Shown here: positions 8,284 to 16,661 of the stretch, piece after piece
How positions within the stretch are numbered: position 1 is the stretch's first letter
Layout of the letters: each line of letters starts with the position of its first letter
Assembly (NCBI RefSeq): GCF_001465875.1
Contig: NZ_LN901324.1
Location: 434,001-498,000, forward strand
Source: Legionella saoudiensis
Lineage (GTDB): Bacteria; Pseudomonadota; Gammaproteobacteria; Legionellales; Legionellaceae
Length of the DNA: 64,000 nucleotides
Direction: 5' to 3'
Program-made: the position numbers and the translations under genes
The notes under the pieces: generated by a model
Told to the model about the DNA's origin: nothing
Database searches by the model: none
The model's input: only the letters and a program-made list of their open reading frames with translations

Positions 8284-9419
8284 TGTCAGAACAAGAAAAC
8301 GACGAAAAGACTGAACAGCCCTCACCCAAACGGCTTAAAGAAGCGCGTGAAAAAGGTCAGGTTGCTCGTTCAAAAGACTTTAATACTACCTTTGCTTTAT
8401 TGTTTACAGCAGTAGGTTTTCTGGTCTTTGGTAAACAGTTGTCAACGCAATTAGCATTGATGATGCGTCATGCTTTTGAGTTTGATACGGAAGTAATTAT
8501 CACCTCTATCGTCAGCATGGAGCGCTTATTCTTTTTAACTAAAATGGGTATATGGGCATTATTTCCGCTGTTGACGGTTATTTTCTTTGTTTCTCTAGCC
8601 GCACCCCTTTTAATGGGAGGCTGGGTATTTAGTGGCCAAGTTGTTAAGCCAAAGTTTTCACGCTTGAATGTGTTGCAAGGTTTGAAGCGTATGGTATCGC
8701 TTAAAAACTTTGTTGAAATGATTAAGTCCTTTTTTAAATTTGTTCTCGTTGCCCTAGTTGCTATTGTGGTACTTAACTTGCAAGTCCCTATGCTGCTTGC
8801 CTTGGCGCATACTCCCATTGAAATAGCAATTAATACGGGAGCCCTGATCGTTATCAAATCCTTTCTTTGGGTTTCTGCAAGCCTGCTTTTAATTGCTGCA
8901 GTGGATGTACCTTTTCAACTATATCAACATAACAAAAGCTTGAAAATGACGAAACAAGAGCTACGCGAAGAGTATAAAGACACGGAAGGTAAGCCAGAAA
9001 TTAAAAATGCTATTCGTCGCGCTCAACAAGAAATTGCCAGACGACGGATGATGGCTGAGTTACCCAAAGCCAGTGTGGTATTAACTAACCCAACTCATTA
9101 TGCCGTGGCGCTGATGTATAAGGAAAAGGGAAGTAAAGCGCCTGTTGTCATTGCTAAAGGAAAAAATTTAGTCGCTTTTCAAATTAATGGAGTTGCCAAA
9201 GAGCATGACATTCCAATCATCTCTGTGCCTCCGCTAGCGCGAGCACTTTATTTCTCCACCAAATTGAATGCAGAAATTCCCCGAGGACTTTATGTTGCAG
9301 TAGCGCAAGTATTAGCTTACGTATTTCAACTACGCGATAAAAAGCGCTATGACCATAAGCCGGAGATATTACAGAATGTGCCTATTCCACCTGAATTAGC
9401 GCGTGAGGAGGATGTTTAA
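8283..9419 (+). CDS. flhB: Flagellar export switch protein FlhB
   Basis: 378 residues. The charged N-terminus (EKTEQPSPKRLKEAREKGQV) is the FlhB signature. Four membrane helices follow, then a helical linker and the cytoplasmic domain with the autocleavage motif NPTH (in VVLTNPTHYAVAL, about residue 270). Cleavage between Asn and Pro switches export from rod/hook to filament substrates. The sequence PPLARALYFSTKLNAEIPRG after it is typical. Start and stop both overlap the neighbours by one base, supporting tight coupling with fliR and flhA. Confidence 0.97.
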   Translation: MSEQENDEKTEQPSPKRLKEAREKGQVARSKDFNTTFALLFTAVGFLVFGKQLSTQLALMMRHAFEFDTEVIITSIVSMERLFFLTKMGIWALFPLLTVIFFVSLAAPLLMGGWVFSGQVVKPKFSRLNVLQGLKRMVSLKNFVEMIKSFFKFVLVALVAIVVLNLQVPMLLALAHTPIEIAINTGALIVIKSFLWVSASLLLIAAVDVPFQLYQHNKSLKMTKQELREEYKDTEGKPEIKNAIRRAQQEIARRRMMAELPKASVVLTNPTHYAVALMYKEKGSKAPVVIAKGKNLVAFQINGVAKEHDIPIISVPPLARALYFSTKLNAEIPRGLYVAVAQVLAYVFQLRDKKRYDHKPEILQNVPIPPELAREEDV

Positions 9420-11509
9420 TGAGTAATACCAAAAGTGCTTGGCAACACGTTCAGTTTTGGATGCGTCAGGGCTTAGGCACGCCACTTATGTTGGTGGTTA
9501 TGCTTGGCATGATGATATTGCCCTTGCCGCCATTTTTACTTGATGTATTTTTTACCTTTAATATCGCCTTATCTTTAGTAGTTTTACTGGCAGTAATTTA
9601 TAGTGAAAGACCTTTGGATTTTGCTGTATTTCCTACGGTTATCTTGCTTGCTACCTTACTTCGTTTAGCGCTAAACGTTGCTTCTACCCGAGTTGTTTTA
9701 TTGAATGGGCATAATGGGACAGATGCCGCCGGACATGTGATTCAGTCATTTGGTGAAGTGGTTATTGGCGGTAATTATACTGTGGGTTTAGTAGTATTTA
9801 TGATTTTGCTCGTAATTAACTTTGTGGTGGTCACCAAAGGGGCTGGTCGTGTCTCGGAAGTCAGTGCTCGCTTCACTTTAGACTCTCTGCCAGGAAAGCA
9901 AATGGCAATTGATGCTGATTTGAATGCCGGCCTAATTAATCAAGAGCAGGCAATAAAACGTCGACTGGAAGTAGCCCAAGAGGCTGATTTTTATGGTTCG
10001 ATGGATGGTGCGAGTAAATTCGTGCGCGGAGATGCTGTTGCAGGAATACTAATTCTTGTGGTGAATATTATTGGTGGCTTAATCATTGGTGTATTCCAAC
10101 ACAGTATGAGTATTTCAGATGCTTTGCACAATTATATTTTGTTAACCATTGGTGATGGTTTAGTTGCACAAGTACCTTCATTAGTTTTATCGACAGCAGC
10201 CGCAATTATTGTCACGCGTGTTTCCAGTGCACAAAACATGGGGCATGCAGTTATTTCTCAGGTTGTTGCTAACCCGCGTTCTTTAATTATTGCCTCAGCG
10301 ATTTTGGGGGTGATTGGTATAATCCCTGGAATGCCGCATGTCGCATTTGTACTCTTGTCCGTAGGACTTGCTGGGATGGCTTATTTATTTGCGCAACAGG
10401 AAAAAGAAAAACAGAAGAAGAAAGTGGTCAAAGAAAGCGAAGCGCCCACAGCCCAAACTCCAAGTATGTCAACCGAATTATCATGGGATGATGTAAATCC
10501 TGTTGATGTGATTAGCCTTGAAGTAGGTTATCGATTGATACCGTTAGTTGATAACTCTCAGGGTGGTGTTTTGCTCGCGCGTATTAAAGGGATACGTAAA
10601 AAAATATCGCAAGAATTAGGCTTTTTAATTCCTTCGGTGCATGTGCGCGATAACCTGGATTTAAAACCCAATCAATATCGAATTAGTCTGGCTGGGGTCA
10701 TCATGGGAGAGGCAATTATCCATCCTGATCGTTCTTTGGCAATTAACTCAGGGCAAGTGTTTGGTGAGTTGGATGGAATTAAAGGTCGTGATCCTGCGTT
10801 TGGTATGGAAGCAGTATGGATTACGGAAGGGCAAAAAGAACAGGCTCATACTCTAGGCTATACGGTGGTAGATGTTTCTACTGTAGTGGCCACGCATTTA
10901 AGTCAAATTTTGGAACGTAATAGCCAACAGCTGTTGGGCTATGAAGAAACACAGCAATTATTAGATAAGCTTGCAATTTCTTCGCCGAAGTTGGTGAAAG
11001 AGCTCGTACCCGATGGATTAACTTTAGGAATGGTCAATAAGGTTCTTCAAGGACTACTTGCAGAACATATACCATTAACTGATATCCGCACGATTGTTGA
11101 AACGTTAGCAGAAATGGCGCCAAAGTCCAAAGACAGTGAATTTTTAATTAGCCAAGTACGCATTGCCTTATCGCGATTGATTACGCAAAAAATAAGTGGC
11201 ATGAATGAAGAGCTACCCATTATTACGTTAAAACCGGAGCTGGAACAACTGCTGCAGAACACAATTCAAAGTGGTAATTCCAACGGAGTAAGTTTTGAGC
11301 CTGGCATGGCTGACAAAATACAGCATTCTTTAGCGCAGTTGGCAATGCAACAGCAAGCAAAGCAAGAAAGTTCCGTATTAGTCGTTCAGCCGGGAATTCG
11401 CTCTGTACTGGCTCGATTTGTACGTAATATATCCCATGATTTCCATGTTTTGTCTTATCAGGAAATTCCTGATAATAAACAAATAAGAATCATTGGCACC
11501 GTGGGGTAA
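9419..11509 (+). CDS. flhA: Flagellar export gate protein FlhA
   Basis: 696 residues: an N-terminal membrane half with about eight helices and the FHIPEP-family core (ERPLDFAVFPTVILLATLLRLALNVASTR, then the TKGAGRVSEVSARFTLDSLPGKQMAIDADL loop), a charged linker rich in K/E near residue 330, and a C-terminal cytoplasmic domain that docks chaperone-substrate complexes (nonameric ring). The order flhB-flhA-flhF matches polar-flagellum gammaproteobacteria. It ends before a 207-base gap to flhF. Confidence 0.97.
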   Translation: MSNTKSAWQHVQFWMRQGLGTPLMLVVMLGMMILPLPPFLLDVFFTFNIALSLVVLLAVIYSERPLDFAVFPTVILLATLLRLALNVASTRVVLLNGHNGTDAAGHVIQSFGEVVIGGNYTVGLVVFMILLVINFVVVTKGAGRVSEVSARFTLDSLPGKQMAIDADLNAGLINQEQAIKRRLEVAQEADFYGSMDGASKFVRGDAVAGILILVVNIIGGLIIGVFQHSMSISDALHNYILLTIGDGLVAQVPSLVLSTAAAIIVTRVSSAQNMGHAVISQVVANPRSLIIASAILGVIGIIPGMPHVAFVLLSVGLAGMAYLFAQQEKEKQKKKVVKESEAPTAQTPSMSTELSWDDVNPVDVISLEVGYRLIPLVDNSQGGVLLARIKGIRKKISQELGFLIPSVHVRDNLDLKPNQYRISLAGVIMGEAIIHPDRSLAINSGQVFGELDGIKGRDPAFGMEAVWITEGQKEQAHTLGYTVVDVSTVVATHLSQILERNSQQLLGYEETQQLLDKLAISSPKLVKELVPDGLTLGMVNKVLQGLLAEHIPLTDIRTIVETLAEMAPKSKDSEFLISQVRIALSRLITQKISGMNEELPIITLKPELEQLLQNTIQSGNSNGVSFEPGMADKIQHSLAQLAMQQQAKQESSVLVVQPGIRSVLARFVRNISHDFHVLSYQEIPDNKQIRIIGTVG

Positions 11510-11716
11510 GTAATATAGAATTTTTGTAATTAGATCAGTTTGTAAGTTGGATCAGGGGCCCAACCTGCAATTATAAACATTAATCGCATGAAGTTAGGCC
11601 AGGGGGCTGACTTTTTACAATTTTTCAGGTAAATAGTTGTTTTATATAAAAAAACGGAAGTAGTACTTAATTTTTAATATTGACGATTGGGTACGCGTCA
11701 TAGCAGGGGGAGCTTT

Positions 11717-12865
11717 ATGAAATTAAAACGATTTGTCGCCGCAGATACACGAACAGCAATGCAGCAAATTAAGGCGACATTTGGTTCTGATGCAGTTATT
11801 TTATCCAGTAGTGATGTTGATGGTGGCGTTGAAATTGTTGCAGCGATTGATTTTGACGAAACGATTCTTTCTACTGAGGCTGCGGTTGCATGTGCAGAAC
11901 CACCAAGTCAGGTCGATAAATTCCAAACACAAACACCATTTGATGATTTGCGTATGGAAATCCAAACTCTGCGTGGCATGCTTGAAGCTCAATTAAGAGG
12001 CGGAAGTGTCGGAGGAAGTACTGAGCCTCTGCATACTGTATTATTACAAAAACTATTATATCTTGGAGTTAGCCCAACAACGGCGGCGGCATGGACACGC
12101 TCGGTGCGTCCCGATTTAAATCAACAACGCGCATGGCAAGCTGTTCTGACCCATATCACTGAGCAACTACCCATTCGCGATACTCGTCGCATCGAAGAGG
12201 GTGGCATCTATGCCTTTTTAGGACCTACAGGCGTTGGTAAAACAACAACTCTTGCCAAGATTGGTGCACGCTTCGCTCTACGTTTTGGCGCAGATAAATT
12301 AGGTATGGTTACTATGGATACCTACCGTATGGCAGCACAAGAACAATTAATGCTTTATGGAAAAATTTTAGGTGTGCAAGTGTGTCTTGCGAACGACGAA
12401 GTGTCTTTATCTCGAGTGTTGCGTCAGTTAAGTGATAAAAAACTTATTCTAATCGATACCGCCGGAATGAATCCTTCAGATGAACGCGTTATCCGTCAAA
12501 TGCAAATTTTAAGCAACCATATGCAATCCATTTCTAAAGTATTGGTGCTTCCGGCAACAAGTCATTATCAAGTGCTTGTTGATGCCATTCATCGTTATGA
12601 AACAAACTGCGTTGATCAATGTATTTTAACTAAACTGGATGAGGCCCAGGCAATTGGAGGTGCTTTAAGTGCTGCAATTGAAACAGGATTACGCATTAGT
12701 TATTTAACACATGGGCAACGTGTTCCTGAAGATATTAAATTAGCCACACGCCATCAGCTTGTTGAATTATTTGCTCAGCAAGAACAGCAACTATTTCCAG
12801 TAGAAGCGAACTACATGAGTAAAGAGCGGCAGCCTGCTGGGAGAGAATATTATGTTGAGAGTTAA
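11717..12865 (+). CDS. flhF: Flagellar placement GTPase FlhF
   Basis: An SRP-family GTPase that places the flagellum at the cell pole. An upstream start at 11687 is in frame, but the ATG at 11717 has the strong site GGGGGAG four bases ahead and gives the standard N-terminus MKLKRFVAADTRTAMQQI, so 382 residues are expected. Domains: B domain (about 1-100), N domain, then G domain with P-loop GPTGVGKTTT, the DTYRMAAQEQL element, LIDTAGM and TKLDEA. Its end overlaps flhG by 14 bases. FlhF and FlhG act as a pair to set flagellar site and number. Confidence 0.95.
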   Translation: MKLKRFVAADTRTAMQQIKATFGSDAVILSSSDVDGGVEIVAAIDFDETILSTEAAVACAEPPSQVDKFQTQTPFDDLRMEIQTLRGMLEAQLRGGSVGGSTEPLHTVLLQKLLYLGVSPTTAAAWTRSVRPDLNQQRAWQAVLTHITEQLPIRDTRRIEEGGIYAFLGPTGVGKTTTLAKIGARFALRFGADKLGMVTMDTYRMAAQEQLMLYGKILGVQVCLANDEVSLSRVLRQLSDKKLILIDTAGMNPSDERVIRQMQILSNHMQSISKVLVLPATSHYQVLVDAIHRYETNCVDQCILTKLDEAQAIGGALSAAIETGLRISYLTHGQRVPEDIKLATRHQLVELFAQQEQQLFPVEANYMSKERQPAGREYYVES

Positions 12866-13721
12866 TGATATTATTGGCGATCAAGCTTCGGGCCTGAGAA
12901 GTTTATCTCGAGTGAAGCCAATGAACATCATTGCAGTTACCGCAGGTAAGGGTGGGGTAGGCAAGAGCAATGTTTCGGTGAATTTAGCTGTTGCTTTGTC
13001 CCAGCTTAATCATAAGGTGATGTTACTGGATGCTGATTTAGGCTTAGGTAACATCGATATTATGTTGGGCTTGCATACTAAATATGATTTGTCGCATGTG
13101 ATCCAGGGTGCTTGTCAATTAAATGATGTGATTTTGCAAGGACCTAATGGCTTAAAAATAATTCCAGCAGCTTCTGGTACTGAGTTTATGGCACAGCTTG
13201 GCAGTCGGCAGCATGCCGGAATTATTGATGCATTTAATCAGCTTACAGAAGATCTGGATTATTTGATCATTGATACGGCTGCAGGGATTTCGGATACAGT
13301 CTTAAGTTTTACACGTTCGGCGCAGGAATTGCTCGTAGTTGTTTGTGATGAACCAACCTCACTTACCGATGCTTATGCATTAATTAAAGTAATGAGTAAG
13401 CGTTATGGGTGGCCAAATTTTCATATTGTGGCCAATATGGTTCGTAATGAGAAAGATGGACGTGATTTATTTAATAAATTATTCCGAGTTTCCGAGCAAT
13501 TTCTTGAGGTTAAGCTAGACTATTTAGGAGCGATACCGTTTGATGAACATATTCATAAGGCGGTTAAAAATCAAAAACCTGTACTAATGGCTTATCCAGA
13601 CTCCAACGCTGCGGCCTCTATCAGAGAAATTGCTGCAGGTGTAGCCAATTGGCCATTAAAGTCATTATTAGGTGGCAATACAAGTTTCTTTTTAGAGCGT
13701 TTAGTGATGGATGAAGTATAA
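12852..13721 (+). CDS. flhG: Flagellar number ATPase FlhG (FleN/YlxH)
   Basis: A 289-residue MinD/ParA-type ATPase. The N-terminal activation helix DQASGLRSL (about 10-18), known to stimulate FlhF GTPase, is present. The deviant Walker A is GKGGVGKSN, with DADLGLGNIDI and LIIDTAAGIS as further nucleotide-site motifs. FlhG limits the number of polar flagella and, in polar flagellates, dampens FleQ. It starts inside the end of flhF and precedes fliA by a short gap. Confidence 0.95.
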   Translation: MLRVNDIIGDQASGLRSLSRVKPMNIIAVTAGKGGVGKSNVSVNLAVALSQLNHKVMLLDADLGLGNIDIMLGLHTKYDLSHVIQGACQLNDVILQGPNGLKIIPAASGTEFMAQLGSRQHAGIIDAFNQLTEDLDYLIIDTAAGISDTVLSFTRSAQELLVVVCDEPTSLTDAYALIKVMSKRYGWPNFHIVANMVRNEKDGRDLFNKLFRVSEQFLEVKLDYLGAIPFDEHIHKAVKNQKPVLMAYPDSNAAASIREIAAGVANWPLKSLLGGNTSFFLERLVMDEV

Positions 13722-13754
13722 ATTTGATGAGTGGTTTGCGATAAGGAGAGTGTC

Positions 13755-14471
13755 GTGGATGCTTTGGCTGCTTACAGCAAAGTAAATCAACAAATCCAGG
13801 AAACGCTGGTAAAGAATCATGCCTTGTTAGTGAAGCGCATTGCGCATCACTTGTTGGGCCGCTTACCAAGTAGTGTTCAGTTGGATGATTTAATTCAGGC
13901 TGGGATGCTTGGGTTGTTAGAGGCGACAAGACATTATGATTCCTCCAAAGGCGCTTCATTTGAAACTTATGCTGGAATTCGCATTAGAGGATACATGCTT
14001 GATGAGGTTAGACGAAATGATTGGGTTCCGCGTTCCGTATATCGAAACTCAAGAATGATTTCTGAAGCAGTAAAGCATGTAGAACATCAGCTTGGGCGAG
14101 AAGCAAAAGATTTTGAAATTGCTGCCGAGTTGGGTATTTCACTTAATGAATATCATGAAATGCTACAAGATTCAGCCAGTAGTCACTTATATGGTTTTGA
14201 AGATTTAGGCGTTACAGACGATGCATTACAAGGAGAGGAAGGACAAACCTCCACCGAACCTCATGCAAACGTGTTTCATAATGATTTAATGAGTCGTTTG
14301 TCTGAGGTTATAAAAGGGTTACCCCATAAAGAGCAAATGGTTCTGTCTTTATATTATGAACATGATTTGAATTTGAAAGAAATTGGGGAGGTTCTAGGAG
14401 TAAGTGAGTCACGTGTTTCACAAATTCTTAGTCAAGCAACACATCGTGTTAAATCGCGATTACCGGAATAG
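13755..14471 (+). CDS. fliA: RNA polymerase sigma-28 factor FliA
   Basis: The sigma factor for late flagellar genes. A start at ATG 13731 is possible, but GTG at 13755 has AAGGAG six bases upstream and gives the expected 238-residue protein beginning VDALAAYSKV. Visible regions: sigma region 2 (LVKRIAHHLLGRLPSSVQLDDLIQ, then FETYAGIRIRGYMLDEVRR), region 3 (EAKDFEIAAELGISLNEYHEM) and region 4 helix-turn-helix (LKEIGEVLGVSESRVSQILSQ). In Legionella FliA controls flagellin and some virulence-linked traits (family knowledge). FlgM is not in this window. Confidence 0.95.
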   Translation: MDALAAYSKVNQQIQETLVKNHALLVKRIAHHLLGRLPSSVQLDDLIQAGMLGLLEATRHYDSSKGASFETYAGIRIRGYMLDEVRRNDWVPRSVYRNSRMISEAVKHVEHQLGREAKDFEIAAELGISLNEYHEMLQDSASSHLYGFEDLGVTDDALQGEEGQTSTEPHANVFHNDLMSRLSEVIKGLPHKEQMVLSLYYEHDLNLKEIGEVLGVSESRVSQILSQATHRVKSRLPE

Positions 14472-14488
14472 TAGGGAATAGTAGACGT

Positions 14489-15262
14489 ATGGATGCACTA
14501 ACACTTATGGGTCTTTTGACCAGTTTTCTCGCCATCATCATTGGACAAATGCTTGAAGGTGGTAATATTAGCTCATTATTAAACCTTTCTGCCTTGCTTA
14601 TTGTTGTTGGTGGTACGATAGGGGCGGTGCTTGTGCAGTCACCCTTACATACCTTTAAGCGGGCAATAAAAATATTACCTTGGATTTTTAAACCACCTCA
14701 TCTCGATTTCGAAGCATGCAGAACGCGAATGTTTGAATTAGCGCGGAAGGCTCGCCAGCTAGGGATGCTCTCTTTGGAAGATCATCTAGAAGTTGAAAAA
14801 ACACCACTGATTAATAAGGGATTAGAGTTATTAGTCATCGGGGTAGATAAGCAGACGATTAGACAAGTTTTAGAGGCGGAAATCGATCGCATTGAGCATA
14901 ATAATTTACGTGCAGCCCATGTTTATGAAAGTATGGGAGGATATAGCCCAACTTTAGGAATCTTGGGGGCGGTCCTTGGATTAATTCAGGTCATGCGTCA
15001 CTTAGCTCAGCCAAGCGAATTAGGTGCGGGTATTGCCGTGGCCTTCGTTGCTACAGTGTATGGCGTTGGGTTAGCGAACTTAGTTTTTTTACCCATAGCA
15101 AATAAGTTAAGAGCCTGCATTGCACGTCAGGTCCATTACGATGAGATGATTGTTGAAGGAATGGTTTCTATTGCTGCGAGCGAAAGTCCCGGCATTTTAT
15201 TGTTAAAACTTAATAATTTTGGACAGCAAAAGAAAAATGAGATCAAGAAAATCAAAGACTGA
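14489..15262 (+). CDS. motC: Flagellar stator protein MotA/MotC
   Basis: 257 residues, MotA/TolQ/ExbB family. Membrane helices lie at about 6-25, 32-50, 145-170 and 180-203, with a charged cytoplasmic loop between the second and third. The helix-3 motif MGGYSPTLGILGAVLGLI is typical, including the conserved proline. The gene pairs with motD, matching the second stator set (MotC/MotD) of Pseudomonas-type polar flagella. It overlaps motD by about 26 bases. Confidence 0.93.
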   Translation: MDALTLMGLLTSFLAIIIGQMLEGGNISSLLNLSALLIVVGGTIGAVLVQSPLHTFKRAIKILPWIFKPPHLDFEACRTRMFELARKARQLGMLSLEDHLEVEKTPLINKGLELLVIGVDKQTIRQVLEAEIDRIEHNNLRAAHVYESMGGYSPTLGILGAVLGLIQVMRHLAQPSELGAGIAVAFVATVYGVGLANLVFLPIANKLRACIARQVHYDEMIVEGMVSIAASESPGILLLKLNNFGQQKKNEIKKIKD

Positions 15263-15995
15263 GGAACATGTAGACCACCATCGTTGGGTTATTTCATACG
15301 CTGATTTCATTACTTTACTGTTTGCATTTTTTGTGGTGATGTATGCAATTTCATCTGTGAACACCGCAAAGTACAAATCGCTTTCCGAGGGAATGAAATC
15401 AGCCTTTAATAAGATGGATAAAGAGCACGAGGAACAGTCTAAAGAAGATCAAAAAAAAGGTCCTCATACTAAGAAAGTCTATGGACAGTACCAAGATGGT
15501 TTAGATGAAATAAATCAATCTTTATCGGAATTAGAAGATAAAAACTATAAGATTAATCGACAAAAAGGTTGGATTGAATTAGACATCAAATCGGGTGCTT
15601 TATTTGGGTCGGGTGATGTGGATCTCAAGGCTGATGCATTAGTCAAATTGATGCGGCTTGCTGGAAAGCTTAAAAAATCACATGCTATTGTTTCTATAGA
15701 AGGGTATACTGACAACATGCCCATAGAAACACCGCAGTACCCATCAAACTGGGAACTTTCAGCAGCTCGAGCAGCCGCAGTAGGGCGCGTTTTAAACTCT
15801 TATGGTATTGATACGAGCCGCTTGATGGTAACAGGATATGGAGAGCAGTATCCTATATCTGATAATACTTCAGATGTAGGTAGGGCATTAAATCGCAGGG
15901 TAAGCATCATTATTGCTGTGGACAGAAATAATAAACGTCTTCTTAATCCAGCGTTAAATAATAAACAGCTTCATAGTGTCGTTGTAGGGAAATAA
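15237..15995 (+). CDS. motD: Flagellar stator protein MotB/MotD
   Basis: The peptidoglycan-anchored stator subunit. An upstream TTG at 15219 is in frame, but ATG 15237 gives the usual short basic N-terminus MRSRKSKTEEHVDHHRWVIS (252 residues). One membrane helix follows, SYADFITLLFAFFVVMYAIS, whose Asp is the proton-binding residue. The C-terminal OmpA-like domain has IEGYTDNMPI, SNWELSAARAAAVGRVL and RALNRRVSIII. The stretch between carries a charged linker. It is coupled to motC. Confidence 0.93.
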   Translation: MRSRKSKTEEHVDHHRWVISYADFITLLFAFFVVMYAISSVNTAKYKSLSEGMKSAFNKMDKEHEEQSKEDQKKGPHTKKVYGQYQDGLDEINQSLSELEDKNYKINRQKGWIELDIKSGALFGSGDVDLKADALVKLMRLAGKLKKSHAIVSIEGYTDNMPIETPQYPSNWELSAARAAAVGRVLNSYGIDTSRLMVTGYGEQYPISDNTSDVGRALNRRVSIIIAVDRNNKRLLNPALNNKQLHSVVVGK

Positions 15996-16004
15996 GGAAA
16001 TAAA

Positions 16005-16406
16005 ATGATAAATAGTGTTATTGTGAGTTTAAATGTAGGGCTCTTCGTGCTGTATGCTAATTTTTTATGGGCCCAACGTAAAAAAATGATAGGACTTGAA
16101 GAACGTATGGAAAGTCTTGCTAAGTCTGTAGAGCAAATTGCAAAAGATCATCCTGTTTTGATTCATGCGGATTTATTATTCTCCAAACAACTTAAAGAGT
16201 TAAACTCACAATTAGCCAGTATGGACGGCCAAATCCAGGCTTTAGAAAATAAACGTGATAATGATGGTGGTTACCAGCATGCAATGAAAATTTTAGAAAT
16301 GGGTGGTAATCGTGAAGAGATTGTTGATAGTTGTCACCTTTCTCCAGCAGAAGCAGAATTTCTAATGAACTTGCAGGCTTATCGTGCTGCAATGAAAACC
16401 GTTTAA
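16005..16406 (+). CDS. DUF2802 family protein
   Basis: 133 residues. An N-terminal membrane helix (about 5-22, VSLNVGLFVLYANFLW) is followed by a coiled coil (to about 90) and a C-terminal module, ILEMGGNREEIVDSCHLSPAEAEFLMNL, that matches the DUF2802 pattern of a short helix-turn-helix-like end. In Pseudomonas-type genomes such a gene follows the motCD/chemotaxis genes; here it follows motD directly by nine bases, so it is probably co-transcribed with the motor genes. The function is unknown. Confidence 0.75.
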   Translation: MINSVIVSLNVGLFVLYANFLWAQRKKMIGLEERMESLAKSVEQIAKDHPVLIHADLLFSKQLKELNSQLASMDGQIQALENKRDNDGGYQHAMKILEMGGNREEIVDSCHLSPAEAEFLMNLQAYRAAMKTV

Positions 16407-16420
16407 TCATCAAATCAATG

Positions 16421-16447
16421 TAGCCCGTATTAGCGTAATACGGGTAA
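16421..16447. repeat. TAGCCCGTATTA hairpin, copy 1
   Basis: CCCGTATTA (16424-16432), a GCG loop and TAATACGGG (16436-16444) form a perfect 9-bp stem. The same arms recur at 39647, 57743 and 62045, always outside genes. This copy lies 15 bases after the DUF2802 stop, and the following bases are A/T-rich without a clean T-run, so a terminator role is possible but not shown. Confidence 0.75.
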
Positions 16448-16661
16448 CTATTTTAAATTAAATCGATAATATTTGTCTAAGTGCTCTCACTAATAAAGAG
16501 TTTTCGCTCCTCCATTTATTTCTTAATAGTTTGCTAACGGTATTTAAGCAGCCATCTTATCTTAAATAAATCTATGTTTTTCGCCCTTTGAGTTTAAATT
16601 TAAACCTTTATGCTGCAATTGTGAGCTATATTTTAAGGATACTTATGGAGAGAGACCTAAT

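Noticed and set aside
11687-11716. Upstream start of flhF
   Set aside because: The strong GGGGGAG site is directly before ATG 11717, and family proteins begin there.
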